Origin: Prevotella sp. CAG:1185 | GTDB lineage: Bacteria > Bacteroidota > Bacteroidia > Bacteroidales > Bacteroidaceae | Length of the DNA: 29,987 nt | Assembly (NCBI GenBank): GCA_000436695.1 | Contig: HF992570.1 | Location: 1-29,987 of the forward strand | Direction of reading: 5' to 3' | Shown: positions 8,799 to 16,894 of the stretch, piece after piece | Numbering within the stretch: the first letter of the stretch is position 1 | How the letters are laid out: the number at the start of each line of letters is the position of its first letter | Notes under the pieces: generated by a model | Seen by the model: the letters and a program-made list of their open reading frames with translations, nothing else | What the model was told of the DNA's origin: nothing | Database searches by the model: none | Translations under genes and position numbers: made by a program

Positions 8799-8842
8799 TA
8801 AAGGCCATACCCCACTATGACATTCGGGATATGGCCTTTATT
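8799..8842. terminator. Bidirectional terminator between pgeF and cydB
   Basis: TAAAGGCCATA (8799-8809) pairs perfectly with TATGGCCTTTA (8830-8840); the stem can extend by CCC/GGG inside. It sits between convergent genes and is flanked by T-rich sequence on the plus side and by T's on the minus side (TAAAGGCC preceded by TATTCTTTTAT on that strand), so it can serve both. Confidence 0.8.
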
Positions 8843-8910
8843 GTTGATGTGATGCGAAACATGATTTTAACAAACCACCATTCCGCATCTATATTACTGA
8901 ACGGCGATGA

Positions 8911-10047
8911 TTATTCGCCCTCCTCCACTGTTTCGCGACTAATCTTGTGGCGGTCGATTACGCGCCATACATATACTATATATGCAAGCACGAACGGAAT
9001 GAGAATAGATACAACCGACATAACACCGAGAGTGAACTCGCTGCTGCAGCTGTTTTGTATGGTCAGACTGCTCTGCAGGTCAACAGCAGAAGGATAATAT
9101 GCCGTGTTGTTAAGTCCTGCACAGAGCAGCAGACTCAGCACTACAAGCACCTCGCCAATGCCGGCAAACCATATTCCGGAATTGAAACATGAGTCGAAAG
9201 CCGTACGCACCGTGCCGTAAAGGAACAGCACTACGCCTACTACAAGCATTAAGGCGAGTGGCCACAAGGTAAGGAAGTTAGAAAGATACTTGCCCTCTTC
9301 TACAAAGATGTTGCCTGTTGCGGGATCGTAAGCATATCCGTCCTTCACAAGAACATAAATAAGGAAAGCCAGGAACGTTATGAGGAACAGCACCAGACTT
9401 ACGCGCATCAGTTTTCTTGAACGCTGGCGCATATATATGTCGGTAACATTATTCACTGTATAAAGCAGTCCCGTAATCCTTGCAAGGAACATAACGGCAA
9501 GTCCGAGGACAAGATTCCACACGTTAAGAAGGGCATCGAGACCGTTGCTGGCGTTAGCCCATCTGCTTATCACAGGCGAAAGTCCGTTGGTGAAGTTGGC
9601 CTTCTCTACAATGAAGTTAGAGCCGGTGAAGAATGTGGCAACGGCAGCTCCGATAAAGAACGGGGCAAGCCAACCGTTGATTACGAGGAATGTCTGGAAG
9701 GTCTTAACACCGAGAAGATTGCCGAGCTTCTTCTGAAACTCATAGCTGACAGCCTGAAGCACGAAGGTGAACAGGATGACAATCCACAGCCAGTAAGCTC
9801 CACCGAAGCTGGTACTGTAGAACAATGGGAACGAAGCGAAGAAGGCTCCGCCGAACGTTACGAGCGTGGTGAAAGTGAGTTCCCACTTACGGCCGGTTGA
9901 GTTGACCAACATTCCGCGTTCAACATCGTTGCGCCCGAGAGAAAAGATAACAGAGTTTGTTCCCTGAACAAACATCATGAAAACAAGCAGCGCTCCAAGC
10001 AGTGACACCAGGAACCACCAATATTGTTGCAAAAAAAGATATGTCAT
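8911..10047 (-). CDS. cydB: Cytochrome bd ubiquinol/menaquinol oxidase subunit II (CydB)
   Basis: 378 residues, the usual length. CydB is the heme-free structural partner of CydA in the inner membrane; together they oxidise quinol and reduce O2 at high affinity, which suits nanaerobic growth and oxygen protection in Bacteroidales. The sequence opens MTYLFLQQYWWFLVSLLGAL and shows eight to nine hydrophobic segments spread along the chain; the N-terminal FVQGTNSV region and the KWELTFTTLVTFGGAFFASFP segment are typical of CydB. The C-terminus ends on a short acidic tail (EEGE). It lies 42 nt downstream of cydA in the same operon. Downstream is a terminator shared with pgeF. No defect is seen. 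Confidence 0.95.
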   Translation of the reverse strand: MTYLFLQQYWWFLVSLLGALLVFMMFVQGTNSVIFSLGRNDVERGMLVNSTGRKWELTFTTLVTFGGAFFASFPLFYSTSFGGAYWLWIVILFTFVLQAVSYEFQKKLGNLLGVKTFQTFLVINGWLAPFFIGAAVATFFTGSNFIVEKANFTNGLSPVISRWANASNGLDALLNVWNLVLGLAVMFLARITGLLYTVNNVTDIYMRQRSRKLMRVSLVLFLITFLAFLIYVLVKDGYAYDPATGNIFVEEGKYLSNFLTLWPLALMLVVGVVLFLYGTVRTAFDSCFNSGIWFAGIGEVLVVLSLLLCAGLNNTAYYPSAVDLQSSLTIQNSCSSEFTLGVMSVVSILIPFVLAYIVYVWRVIDRHKISRETVEEGE

Positions 10048-10089
10048 AATTTTCTTTGTTTTTATCGTTCATGTTTATTATTGACGCAA

Positions 10090-11700
10090 TCAATGCTTAA
10101 CGGCAACATCTGAAAACTCAGGACCTTTCTTTATTGCCTTGCACATGATGTTGATTTCAACCACAAGCAGAAGAGTGAACAGCACAAGGAACATAAAGAA
10201 AGTCAGGATAACCGAGCCTGAACTGATGTCAGACACGCCAATCCATGTCGGCAGCATGTCCTGTATGGCCCAAGGCTGACGGCCTAATTCGGCCAATACC
10301 CATCCCGACTCGCTTGCCACATAAGCCAGCGGCAGAAGCACGAGCCATGCAATATGCAGCCAGTTCATACGCTGAATGTCCTTGCGGTAAACTATAAACA
10401 GGGTTACTACAAAAGCAAGTATCAGCAACATGCCAAGGCCAACCATAATTCGGAACGACCAGAAGCACACAGGTATGTAAGGAACAATCTGGTCGGGATT
10501 GTTCATATATCCGTAACCTATATATTTAACGTTGTCCTTAATCAGTGCGCCATACCTGTCGGTCTCTGCTGTATTGCCGTTTTTCTTAGCCTCGCGGTAT
10601 TTGCCAATGGCGTCGATGGCAATCTTTCCGCGTTTCGACTTTTCGTCAAACGACAAGGCTGTAGTGCCGTCATGCTGAGTGTAGCCACCTTTAATAATAT
10701 CATTGATGCCCGGCACATATCCGTTAAGGTCTCTCGTTGCAAGCACTGAAAGCATCTTAGGTATCGACACATGAAGCGGCAATTCTTCAGACGCTGCATA
10801 ATCGGGCTGTTTGAAAGGATTTATCATTGCCACGGCTGTAAGCGCAGCACCCTCTTCTCCGTCGTAAAGAGCCTCCATTGCGGCAAGCTTCATTGGCTGT
10901 GTCTTAGCTACCATATAGGCAGAGTTGTCGCCGGTGTATGCAGCGAGCAACGTTGCTACAAGTCCCACAATCGAAGCAATCTTTATGCTGCTGACAGCAA
11001 ACTTTCTTGTCTTGCCCACAACGGTTTCAGGCAGTTTCTTGTTGTTTGCCTTGATAAGATAATAGCAGCTTACGGCAACGGCAAACACCGCTCCGACAAT
11101 CCACGAAGAAATAACCGTATGGAAGAATTTGTCAATGGCGAAAGGCGAAAGGGCAACATCAGCAAACGAAGTCATCTCGTTGCGCATTGTGTCAGGATTG
11201 AACACCTGTCCGACAGGATACTGCATCCATGCGTTGGCAACAAGAATCCACCATGCCGAAATGGTTGCGCCAAGACCTGTAAGCCATGTCGACGCAAGAT
11301 GAAATCCGTCTGACACTTTGCCCCATCCGAAGAACATCACACCGACAAACGTAGCCTCCATGAAGAATGCCACGATGCCCTCAATGGCAAGCGGCGCACC
11401 GAACACGTCGCCCACGAGCCATGAATAGTTGCTCCAGTTGGTGCCGAACTCAAACTCAAGAATGAGTCCTGTGGCAACGCCCATGGCGAAGTTGATTCCA
11501 AACAGTTTCTGCCAAAAGCGCACGGTGTCTTTCCAGAAAACATTCTTTGTGCGATAATAGCACGTTTCCATTACTCCCATAATAAGCGCAAGTCCGAGCG
11601 TCAGCGGCACAAAGAGCCAATGGTATATGGCTGTAAGTGCGAACTGAGCCCTCGACCAGTCTACGGTCCCTGCACTAATGTTCAATAAAAAATCTGTCAT
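10090..11700 (-). CDS. cydA: Cytochrome bd ubiquinol/menaquinol oxidase subunit I (CydA)
   Basis: 536 residues. CydA carries the three hemes (b558, b595, d) and the quinol site. Residues corresponding to the E. coli ligands, shifted by 8, are present: H27 in TAIYHWLFVPLT, E107 and E115 in AIEGIVAFFMEAT, and H194 in DKFFHTVISSW. The Met ligand of b558 lies in CFWSFRIMVGLGM near residue 420. The periplasmic Q-loop region (about 260-400) includes the conserved DYAASEELPLHVSIPKMLS stretch and is long, in the range of the E. coli-type subunit. Hydrophobic helices are intact and there is no frameshift. It is the middle gene of a three-gene operon, preceded by the DUF4492 gene 34 nt upstream and followed by cydB. 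Confidence 0.96.
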   Translation of the reverse strand: MTDFLLNISAGTVDWSRAQFALTAIYHWLFVPLTLGLALIMGVMETCYYRTKNVFWKDTVRFWQKLFGINFAMGVATGLILEFEFGTNWSNYSWLVGDVFGAPLAIEGIVAFFMEATFVGVMFFGWGKVSDGFHLASTWLTGLGATISAWWILVANAWMQYPVGQVFNPDTMRNEMTSFADVALSPFAIDKFFHTVISSWIVGAVFAVAVSCYYLIKANNKKLPETVVGKTRKFAVSSIKIASIVGLVATLLAAYTGDNSAYMVAKTQPMKLAAMEALYDGEEGAALTAVAMINPFKQPDYAASEELPLHVSIPKMLSVLATRDLNGYVPGINDIIKGGYTQHDGTTALSFDEKSKRGKIAIDAIGKYREAKKNGNTAETDRYGALIKDNVKYIGYGYMNNPDQIVPYIPVCFWSFRIMVGLGMLLILAFVVTLFIVYRKDIQRMNWLHIAWLVLLPLAYVASESGWVLAELGRQPWAIQDMLPTWIGVSDISSGSVILTFFMFLVLFTLLLVVEINIMCKAIKKGPEFSDVAVKH

Positions 11701-11734
11701 ATACGTTTTAAAAATTTAATGATGATTAATCTTA

Positions 11735-11938
11735 TTAATTTACATCTGTCATTCGACTGCTAATATAATCGGCCTTACTGCCACCCTTAGCTTTCTGACT
11801 GAGCACGTCGGGCATAAAGAACAGCTTGATGACAAAAAACATTATCACAAGCTTAATTATTATGACAAGCCAAAGTTTCTTTCCTACATCCATAGACTTG
11901 AAACCTGTATAATAGAAATCGAAAATCTTGCGTAACAT
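11735..11938 (-). CDS. DUF4492 small membrane protein of the cytochrome bd operon (CydX-like position)
   Basis: 67 residues. It begins MLRKIFDFYYTGFKSMDVGK, has one transmembrane helix at about 22-43 (LWLVIIIKLVIMFFVIKLFF) and a short polar tail. This matches DUF4492, a small protein found just upstream of cydA in Bacteroidota and Campylobacterota. By position and size it may act like CydX/CydH, a one-helix accessory subunit that stabilises the oxidase, but that is inference: the sequence does not resemble CydX. It is the first gene of the operon, 34 nt before cydA, and directly downstream of the predicted promoter. Confidence 0.85.
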   Translation of the reverse strand: MLRKIFDFYYTGFKSMDVGKKLWLVIIIKLVIMFFVIKLFFMPDVLSQKAKGGSKADYISSRMTDVN

Positions 11939-12046
11939 ATACGTTTTATTTCATAATATTAAATTAACAGCACAAATAAATACTCACGACACAATATCAG
12001 CGACAAAATGTAAATCTGACACAGACATCGTAAAAACTAATTTCAA

Positions 12047-12080
12047 CAAAAATACACATTAATTTTTAATTTTGTTCAAA
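12047..12080 (-). promoter_or_regulatory. Promoter of the DUF4492-cydAB operon
   Basis: On the minus strand TTTG (12080-12077) is followed after 22 nt by TATTTTTG (12054-12047). The predicted transcript would begin near 12040, leaving a leader of about 100 nt before the DUF4492 gene. The spacing is slightly long for the consensus. Confidence 0.5.
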
Positions 12081-12126
12081 AACACGGCAAAATTGACAAC
12101 TATAGTTCTTTTATTTCATTAAATGC

Positions 12127-12157
12127 TTTGTCTTTTAAGATAAAAAATCTAATTTTG
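12127..12157 (+). promoter_or_regulatory. Promoter of the coiled-coil/exporter operon
   Basis: TTTG at 12127-12130 and TAATTTTG at 12150-12157 are separated by 19 nt, a close match to the Bacteroidota consensus. It is divergent from the cyd promoter. The transcript would start near 12164, about 60 nt before the first gene. Confidence 0.7.
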
Positions 12158-12222
12158 CAAGTAATTTATGCTTAGCAAGCATGTAATTCAATATTCATCA
12201 TTAAATTAACGTAACTTTCAAA

Positions 12223-13098
12223 ATGAAGAACAAGAAAATTGTTATAATCTCAGCCATCATAGGACTGCTCCTCATCGGAGGAATAGTTTATCTCACAATA
12301 AGCCTTCAGCAGCAAAAGCAGGCAAACAAGGATATGCAGGAACTCGCCGAACTCGACAAAAAGGAAATGGAGAATGAGTATCAGCAGTTTGCCGATCAGT
12401 ACAGTGAGATGAAAACTCAGATTAACAACGACTCTATTATAGAACAGCTCACACAGGAGCAGATGAAAACAGAGCAGTTGCTCAAAGAACTCAAAAACGT
12501 AAAAGCTACCGACGCAAGAGAGATAGCACGACTAAAAAGAGAACTTGCTACCTGTCGCGCCGTGATAAGAAGCTATATTATGGAAATAGACTCGCTTAAC
12601 CGTCTGAACCAGAACCTCACTGAGGAGAATACACGTGTGAAAGGACAATATGCCGAGGCAACAAGACAGATTGAAGGTCTTAACGCCGACAAGCAGTCAC
12701 TCTCACAGAAAGTGGCCATTGCCGCACAGCTCGACGCCACAGGAATATCACTGACAGCAAAGAACAAGAGAGGAAAAGCCACAAAGAGCCTGAAAAAATG
12801 CAAGACTCTTCAGGTTAGCTTCAATATAGCCAAAAACGTAACCGCACAAAGCGGAATGAAGACTATATATGTGCGCATAACAACTCCTACAGGCTCAGTG
12901 CTCACAAATGGCGGAACTTTCAATTATGAAAACCGCAGTCTGCAATATTCAATGAAGAGAGACATTGAATACACCGGAAATGAAACTTCTGTAACGACAT
13001 ATTGGACAGTAAACGAATTCTTGAGCAACGGTACTTACAACGTAAGCATATTTGCCGACGGCAATATGATAGGCTCTCGTAACTTCTCGTTCAACTGA
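12223..13098 (+). CDS. Membrane-anchored coiled-coil protein of unknown function
   Basis: 291 residues. A short basic N-terminus (MKNKK) is followed by one hydrophobic helix at about 5-27, with no lipobox, so it is probably a type II inner-membrane protein facing the periplasm. Residues 30-165 are rich in Gln/Glu/Lys/Leu with heptad-like spacing and predict a long coiled coil. The last 120 residues look like a beta-rich globular domain (KTIYVRITTPTGSVL, then repeated Thr/Asn-rich strands ending in SRNFSFN). Proteins of this shape recur in Bacteroidota as 'hypothetical' and I know no function for them. It sits directly after a strong promoter and 54 nt before the TolC-family gene, so a link to the exporter is likely but unproven. 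Confidence 0.8.
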   Translation: MKNKKIVIISAIIGLLLIGGIVYLTISLQQQKQANKDMQELAELDKKEMENEYQQFADQYSEMKTQINNDSIIEQLTQEQMKTEQLLKELKNVKATDAREIARLKRELATCRAVIRSYIMEIDSLNRLNQNLTEENTRVKGQYAEATRQIEGLNADKQSLSQKVAIAAQLDATGISLTAKNKRGKATKSLKKCKTLQVSFNIAKNVTAQSGMKTIYVRITTPTGSVLTNGGTFNYENRSLQYSMKRDIEYTGNETSVTTYWTVNEFLSNGTYNVSIFADGNMIGSRNFSFN

Positions 13099-13152
13099 TA
13101 GCCAAAGGACGTTCTTAAAGCGATAAAAGAAGACGTTTATTAATTTTTGTGT

Positions 13153-14646
13153 ATGAAAAATGTTGCTGCCATATTTATTCTGCTATGCTCAGCCGTGCCG
13201 TCGGATGCGCAGCAGATGCTGTCGCTCGACAGTTGCCGGGCCATGGCTCTGCGCAACAACAAGCAGATAAACATTGCCCGGCTGAAAAAGGATGTTGCCA
13301 CAAACACCCGTAAAGCCGCACGCACAAAATATCTGCCACACATCGACGTGCTCGGAGGATACGAGTTTATGAGCAAGGAAATATCTATCCTCAACAACGA
13401 GCAGAAAGGTGTACTCGGAAGTCTCGGCACAACAGCTGCAGGCGAACTTGGCAACACCATGTCGTCGGCTATAACCGACATGGTAAGCCAGGGCGTGATA
13501 TCACCGCAGACCGGCGAAGCCCTTGGCAACATAGCCGGAAAACTTGTACCTGGAATACAGAATGCTGGCAATGCCATAGGCAAATCCATCAACGATGCTT
13601 TCAGAACCGACACACGTAACATATTCACGGCATCGGTAATGCTGCGTCAGCCTATATTCATGGGCGGAGGCATTGTTGCGGCAAACAAAATAGCAGACAT
13701 CAGCGAACAGCTGACTGACAACGAGATAACAAGCAGAACCCAAAACACAATATACGACATAGACAACGCATATTGGACTATTGTATCGCTAAAGCATAAA
13801 GAGAAACTTGCAAACAGCTATCTCAACCTTGTGAAAAAGTTAAGCGACGACGTACAGAAAATGATCAAGGAAGGTGTGGCTACAAGGGCTGACGGACTGA
13901 AAGTCGACGTTAAGGTCAATGAGGCAGAAATGCAGCTCACACAAGTAGAAAACGGTGTGTCGCTTGCCAAGATGCTGCTGTGCCAGCTATGCGGAATGCC
14001 TATAAACAAGGACATCAAGCTTGAAGATGAAGACCGCGAAGATGCTTTGACAGACAACAGCATCGCACCTAGCGGCAATGCAGAAACGGCCAAAGAGAAC
14101 CGGGCGGAACTGAAAATACTGCAAAATGCGGTTGACATAAGCAAGCAGACAACAAACATAATAAGAGCCACATATCTGCCTCAGGTAGCACTGACTGCAG
14201 GATATCTTGTAACAAACCCGAACTTATATAACGGATTTGAAAAGAAATTCTCAGGAGTATGGAATATTGGCGTTATAATGAGAATACCCGTATGGAACTG
14301 GTTTGAAGGCACATATAAGATAAGGGCCAGCAAGACCGCAACGACAATAGCAATGCTCGAACTCGACGAAGCGCGCGAAAAGATTGAACTGCAGGTAAGC
14401 CAAAGCTCATTCAAGGTGAGCGAAGCAAACAAACGGCTCAACATGGCAAACAAGAATACAGAACGCGCTGACGAAAATCTGCGATGCGCCAACCTTGGCT
14501 TCAAAGAGGGTGTTATGGAAGTAAGCGACGTAATGGCCGCACAGACTGCATGGCTGCAGGCACGCTCACAGAAAATTGACGCAGAGATTGACGTTAAATT
14601 AACACAACTCAATTTAAAGAAAGTTCTAGGAGAATCATTATATTAG
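13153..14646 (+). CDS. TolC-family outer-membrane efflux channel
   Basis: 497 residues from the ATG at 13153; a TTG two codons upstream is a poorer choice. The N-terminus MKNVAAIFILLCSAVPSDAQ is a Sec signal peptide with likely cleavage after SDA. The mature protein has two OEP repeats with long amphipathic helices (for example AYWTIVSLKHKEKLANSY and the 390-470 region) that build the periplasmic tunnel. TolC-type trimers receive substrates from an inner-membrane pump through an HlyD-type adaptor, whose gene starts 4 nt downstream. A Gly/Ala-rich insertion at about 80-150 lies in the first half, before LRQPIFMGGG, and is longer than in E. coli TolC; this is common in Bacteroidota. Substrate is unknown. 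Confidence 0.9.
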   Translation: MKNVAAIFILLCSAVPSDAQQMLSLDSCRAMALRNNKQINIARLKKDVATNTRKAARTKYLPHIDVLGGYEFMSKEISILNNEQKGVLGSLGTTAAGELGNTMSSAITDMVSQGVISPQTGEALGNIAGKLVPGIQNAGNAIGKSINDAFRTDTRNIFTASVMLRQPIFMGGGIVAANKIADISEQLTDNEITSRTQNTIYDIDNAYWTIVSLKHKEKLANSYLNLVKKLSDDVQKMIKEGVATRADGLKVDVKVNEAEMQLTQVENGVSLAKMLLCQLCGMPINKDIKLEDEDREDALTDNSIAPSGNAETAKENRAELKILQNAVDISKQTTNIIRATYLPQVALTAGYLVTNPNLYNGFEKKFSGVWNIGVIMRIPVWNWFEGTYKIRASKTATTIAMLELDEAREKIELQVSQSSFKVSEANKRLNMANKNTERADENLRCANLGFKEGVMEVSDVMAAQTAWLQARSQKIDAEIDVKLTQLNLKKVLGESLY

Positions 14647-14650
14647 AATT

Positions 14651-15637
14651 ATGACAAAAAAATCACAACATAACAATATATTACTTGCAATTCTGGGATT
14701 CGCCATAACTGTAATAGTTGTGGGAGTTATCGGTTTCGTGGCTTTTGGCAAGACCACCGAGACTATACAGGGTGAAGTTGAGGTTTCTGAATACAGAGTA
14801 TCCAGCAAGGTTCCGGGACGCATACTTGAACTCAGAGTCAAGGAAGGCGACTACGTAAAGGTGGGCGACACGCTGGCCATAATTGACGCACCTGACGTTG
14901 TGGCAAAACAGAAACAGGCTCTAAGCGCTGAAGACGCGGCAGCAGCCATTAACGAAATGACCGACAAGGGCGCACGCCAGGAACAGATACGCGGAGCCTT
15001 TGAAGTATGGCAACAGGCAAAGGCCGGACTTGACATTGCAAAGAAATCGTATGAGCGTGTGCAGCGTCTGTTCGACGAGGGCGTGATGAGCGCACAGAAG
15101 CGCGATGAGGCTTTTGCCAACTATAAAGCTCTCGAAGCTCAGGCTAAGGCTGCCAAGAGCCAATATGACATGGCTGTAAACGGCGCACGCCGCGAAGAGA
15201 AACTCGCAGCAGCGGCACAGGTTAACAGAGCAAAAGGCGCTGTGCAGGAAGTAAACTCGTATATACACGAAACCGTACAGATAGCACAGGTTGAAGGTGA
15301 AGTAAGCAACATATATCCTAAAGTCGGCGAACTTGTAGGAGCCGGTTCTCCAATAATGAGCATATCTATAATGAGTGATCTTTGGGGCACGTTCAATGTA
15401 CGCGAAGATCAGCTCAACGGACTTAAGAATGGTGACACCTTCACTGCATATTGCCCGGCATTCAGCAAAGACCTGAAAATGAAGGTCTACTACATCAAGG
15501 ACGAAGGCAGCTATGCTGTATGGAAAGCTACTAAAAGCAACGGACAATATGATTTAAAGACTTTCGAGGTAAAAGCACGTCCTGTAACAAAACTCGACGG
15601 ACTCAGACCTGGTATGTCGCTAATAATTAAAAACTGA
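14651..15637 (+). CDS. HlyD/EmrA-family periplasmic adaptor (membrane fusion protein)
   Basis: 328 residues. The N-terminal transmembrane helix is at about 12-33. A lipoyl/barrel-sandwich half follows (VSSKVPGRILELRVKEGDYV, about 47-66), then a coiled-coil hairpin (about 95-195, rich in Ala/Lys/Glu), the second lipoyl half (GEVSNIYPKVGELVGAGSPI) and a beta-barrel with the LRPGMSLIIKN end. Such adaptors bridge an inner-membrane pump and a TolC channel. The start is 4 nt after the TolC-family stop and the next gene starts 12 nt after its stop, so the genes form a tight operon. Confidence 0.92.
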   Translation: MTKKSQHNNILLAILGFAITVIVVGVIGFVAFGKTTETIQGEVEVSEYRVSSKVPGRILELRVKEGDYVKVGDTLAIIDAPDVVAKQKQALSAEDAAAAINEMTDKGARQEQIRGAFEVWQQAKAGLDIAKKSYERVQRLFDEGVMSAQKRDEAFANYKALEAQAKAAKSQYDMAVNGARREEKLAAAAQVNRAKGAVQEVNSYIHETVQIAQVEGEVSNIYPKVGELVGAGSPIMSISIMSDLWGTFNVREDQLNGLKNGDTFTAYCPAFSKDLKMKVYYIKDEGSYAVWKATKSNGQYDLKTFEVKARPVTKLDGLRPGMSLIIKN

Positions 15638-15649
15638 TAAAGCTTAAAC

Positions 15650-16828
15650 GTGGGCAATACTCTCAGCTTAAAGAACATCATCAATGTGGCATGCAGAGAA
15701 TGCAGTATATTGAAGAAAAATCCGATGTATCTGTTCTGCATGCTGGTATTTCCCGTTATCGTTACCATATTCTTCACTTCACTTATGAGCAACGGTCAAC
15801 CTACTGACATGCCCGTAGGTGTGGTTGACTTGGACAACACTTCTACAACACGTAACATAATAAGAAAACTTGATGCCTTTCAGACAACAAAGGTTGTAGG
15901 ACACTATACGAACGTGAATGATGCACGCAACGCCATTCAGCGCAATGAAATATATGCATTTCTTTATATCCCTAAAGGCACTACATCAGACCTGATGTCA
16001 ATGCGCCAGCCAAAGATTTCATTTTACTACAGTTCTGTATCACTTACAGCCGGCGCGTTGCTGTTCCGTGACCTTAAAACCATATCAATGCTTGGTTCTG
16101 CCGGCGCAGCATCGTCCGTTCTTTCGGCAAAGGGACTTACAGAAAGTCAGATTATGAGTTTTCTGCAACCCATCGTAACCAACCTTCATACAATAAACAA
16201 CCCTTCGGTAAACTACAGTATTTACCTTAACACGATGATAATTCCCGGATGTCTCATGCTGTTCATATTCCTGATAACAGCCTATTCACTGGGAACGGAA
16301 CAAAAATTCGGCACATCTAAGGAATGGATGGACAAAGCCGGAAACAACATCTTTGTAGCTCTGGCAGGCAAGCTTCTGCCGCAGACAATAGTGTTTCTCA
16401 TCATATTCTACGGCTATATGGCATACGTGTTCGGCATATTACATTTTCCCCATCCGGGCGGACTTCCTGCCATATTCCTTCTCGGACTGCTTGCGGTATT
16501 GTCAGCTCAGGGATTCGGTATATTTGTTTACGGACTCACGCCTTCGCTGCGAATGTCGATGAGCATCTGCAGCCTGTGGGCAGTGTTAAGTTTCTCTATG
16601 TCAGGAACGGCTTTTCCGCTTTCAGCCATGTCGCCGGCACTAAAGGCCATAGCCCAGCTGTTCCCTCTGAGGCATTATTATATGATATACCAGCTCAACG
16701 TATTCAACGGCTACCCGATATCTTACTCATGGATAAACCTTACTGCTATGGTTTGCTTCATAATGCTGCCGGTGTTTGTAACAGCCAGGATAAAGAAAGC
16801 CGCACTTGAATATGTATATCTGCCATAA
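15650..16828 (+). CDS. ABC-2 type permease, exporter subunit 1
   Basis: 392 residues from a GTG start at 15650; an in-frame stop at 15638 and no nearer ATG make GTG the only reasonable choice. Layout is that of the ABC-2 membrane proteins with a periplasmic domain: one helix near residues 27-45, a soluble domain (about 48-190, starting PTDMPVGVVDLDNTSTTRNI), then about five helices from 195 to 380. The VGVVDLDNTS motif is typical of this YhhJ/YhiH-like group. It likely pairs with the second permease just downstream. ABC-2 permeases need a cytoplasmic ATPase, which is not encoded in this operon. Substrate is unknown. Confidence 0.9.
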   Translation: MGNTLSLKNIINVACRECSILKKNPMYLFCMLVFPVIVTIFFTSLMSNGQPTDMPVGVVDLDNTSTTRNIIRKLDAFQTTKVVGHYTNVNDARNAIQRNEIYAFLYIPKGTTSDLMSMRQPKISFYYSSVSLTAGALLFRDLKTISMLGSAGAASSVLSAKGLTESQIMSFLQPIVTNLHTINNPSVNYSIYLNTMIIPGCLMLFIFLITAYSLGTEQKFGTSKEWMDKAGNNIFVALAGKLLPQTIVFLIIFYGYMAYVFGILHFPHPGGLPAIFLLGLLAVLSAQGFGIFVYGLTPSLRMSMSICSLWAVLSFSMSGTAFPLSAMSPALKAIAQLFPLRHYYMIYQLNVFNGYPISYSWINLTAMVCFIMLPVFVTARIKKAALEYVYLP

Positions 16829-16894
16829 TACAGATACCGCACATCGGCAATGGCGATTATTAATGAAAAGAAATAAAGAAAAGGATTATATCTG

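Noticed and set aside
8771..9097. 108-codon plus-strand frame after pgeF
   Set aside because: It runs through the bidirectional terminator and antisense to the end of cydB.
14921..15547. 208-codon minus-strand frame opposite the HlyD-type adaptor
   Set aside because: Antisense to a well-supported gene, no promoter or homologous motif, composition typical of a shadow frame.
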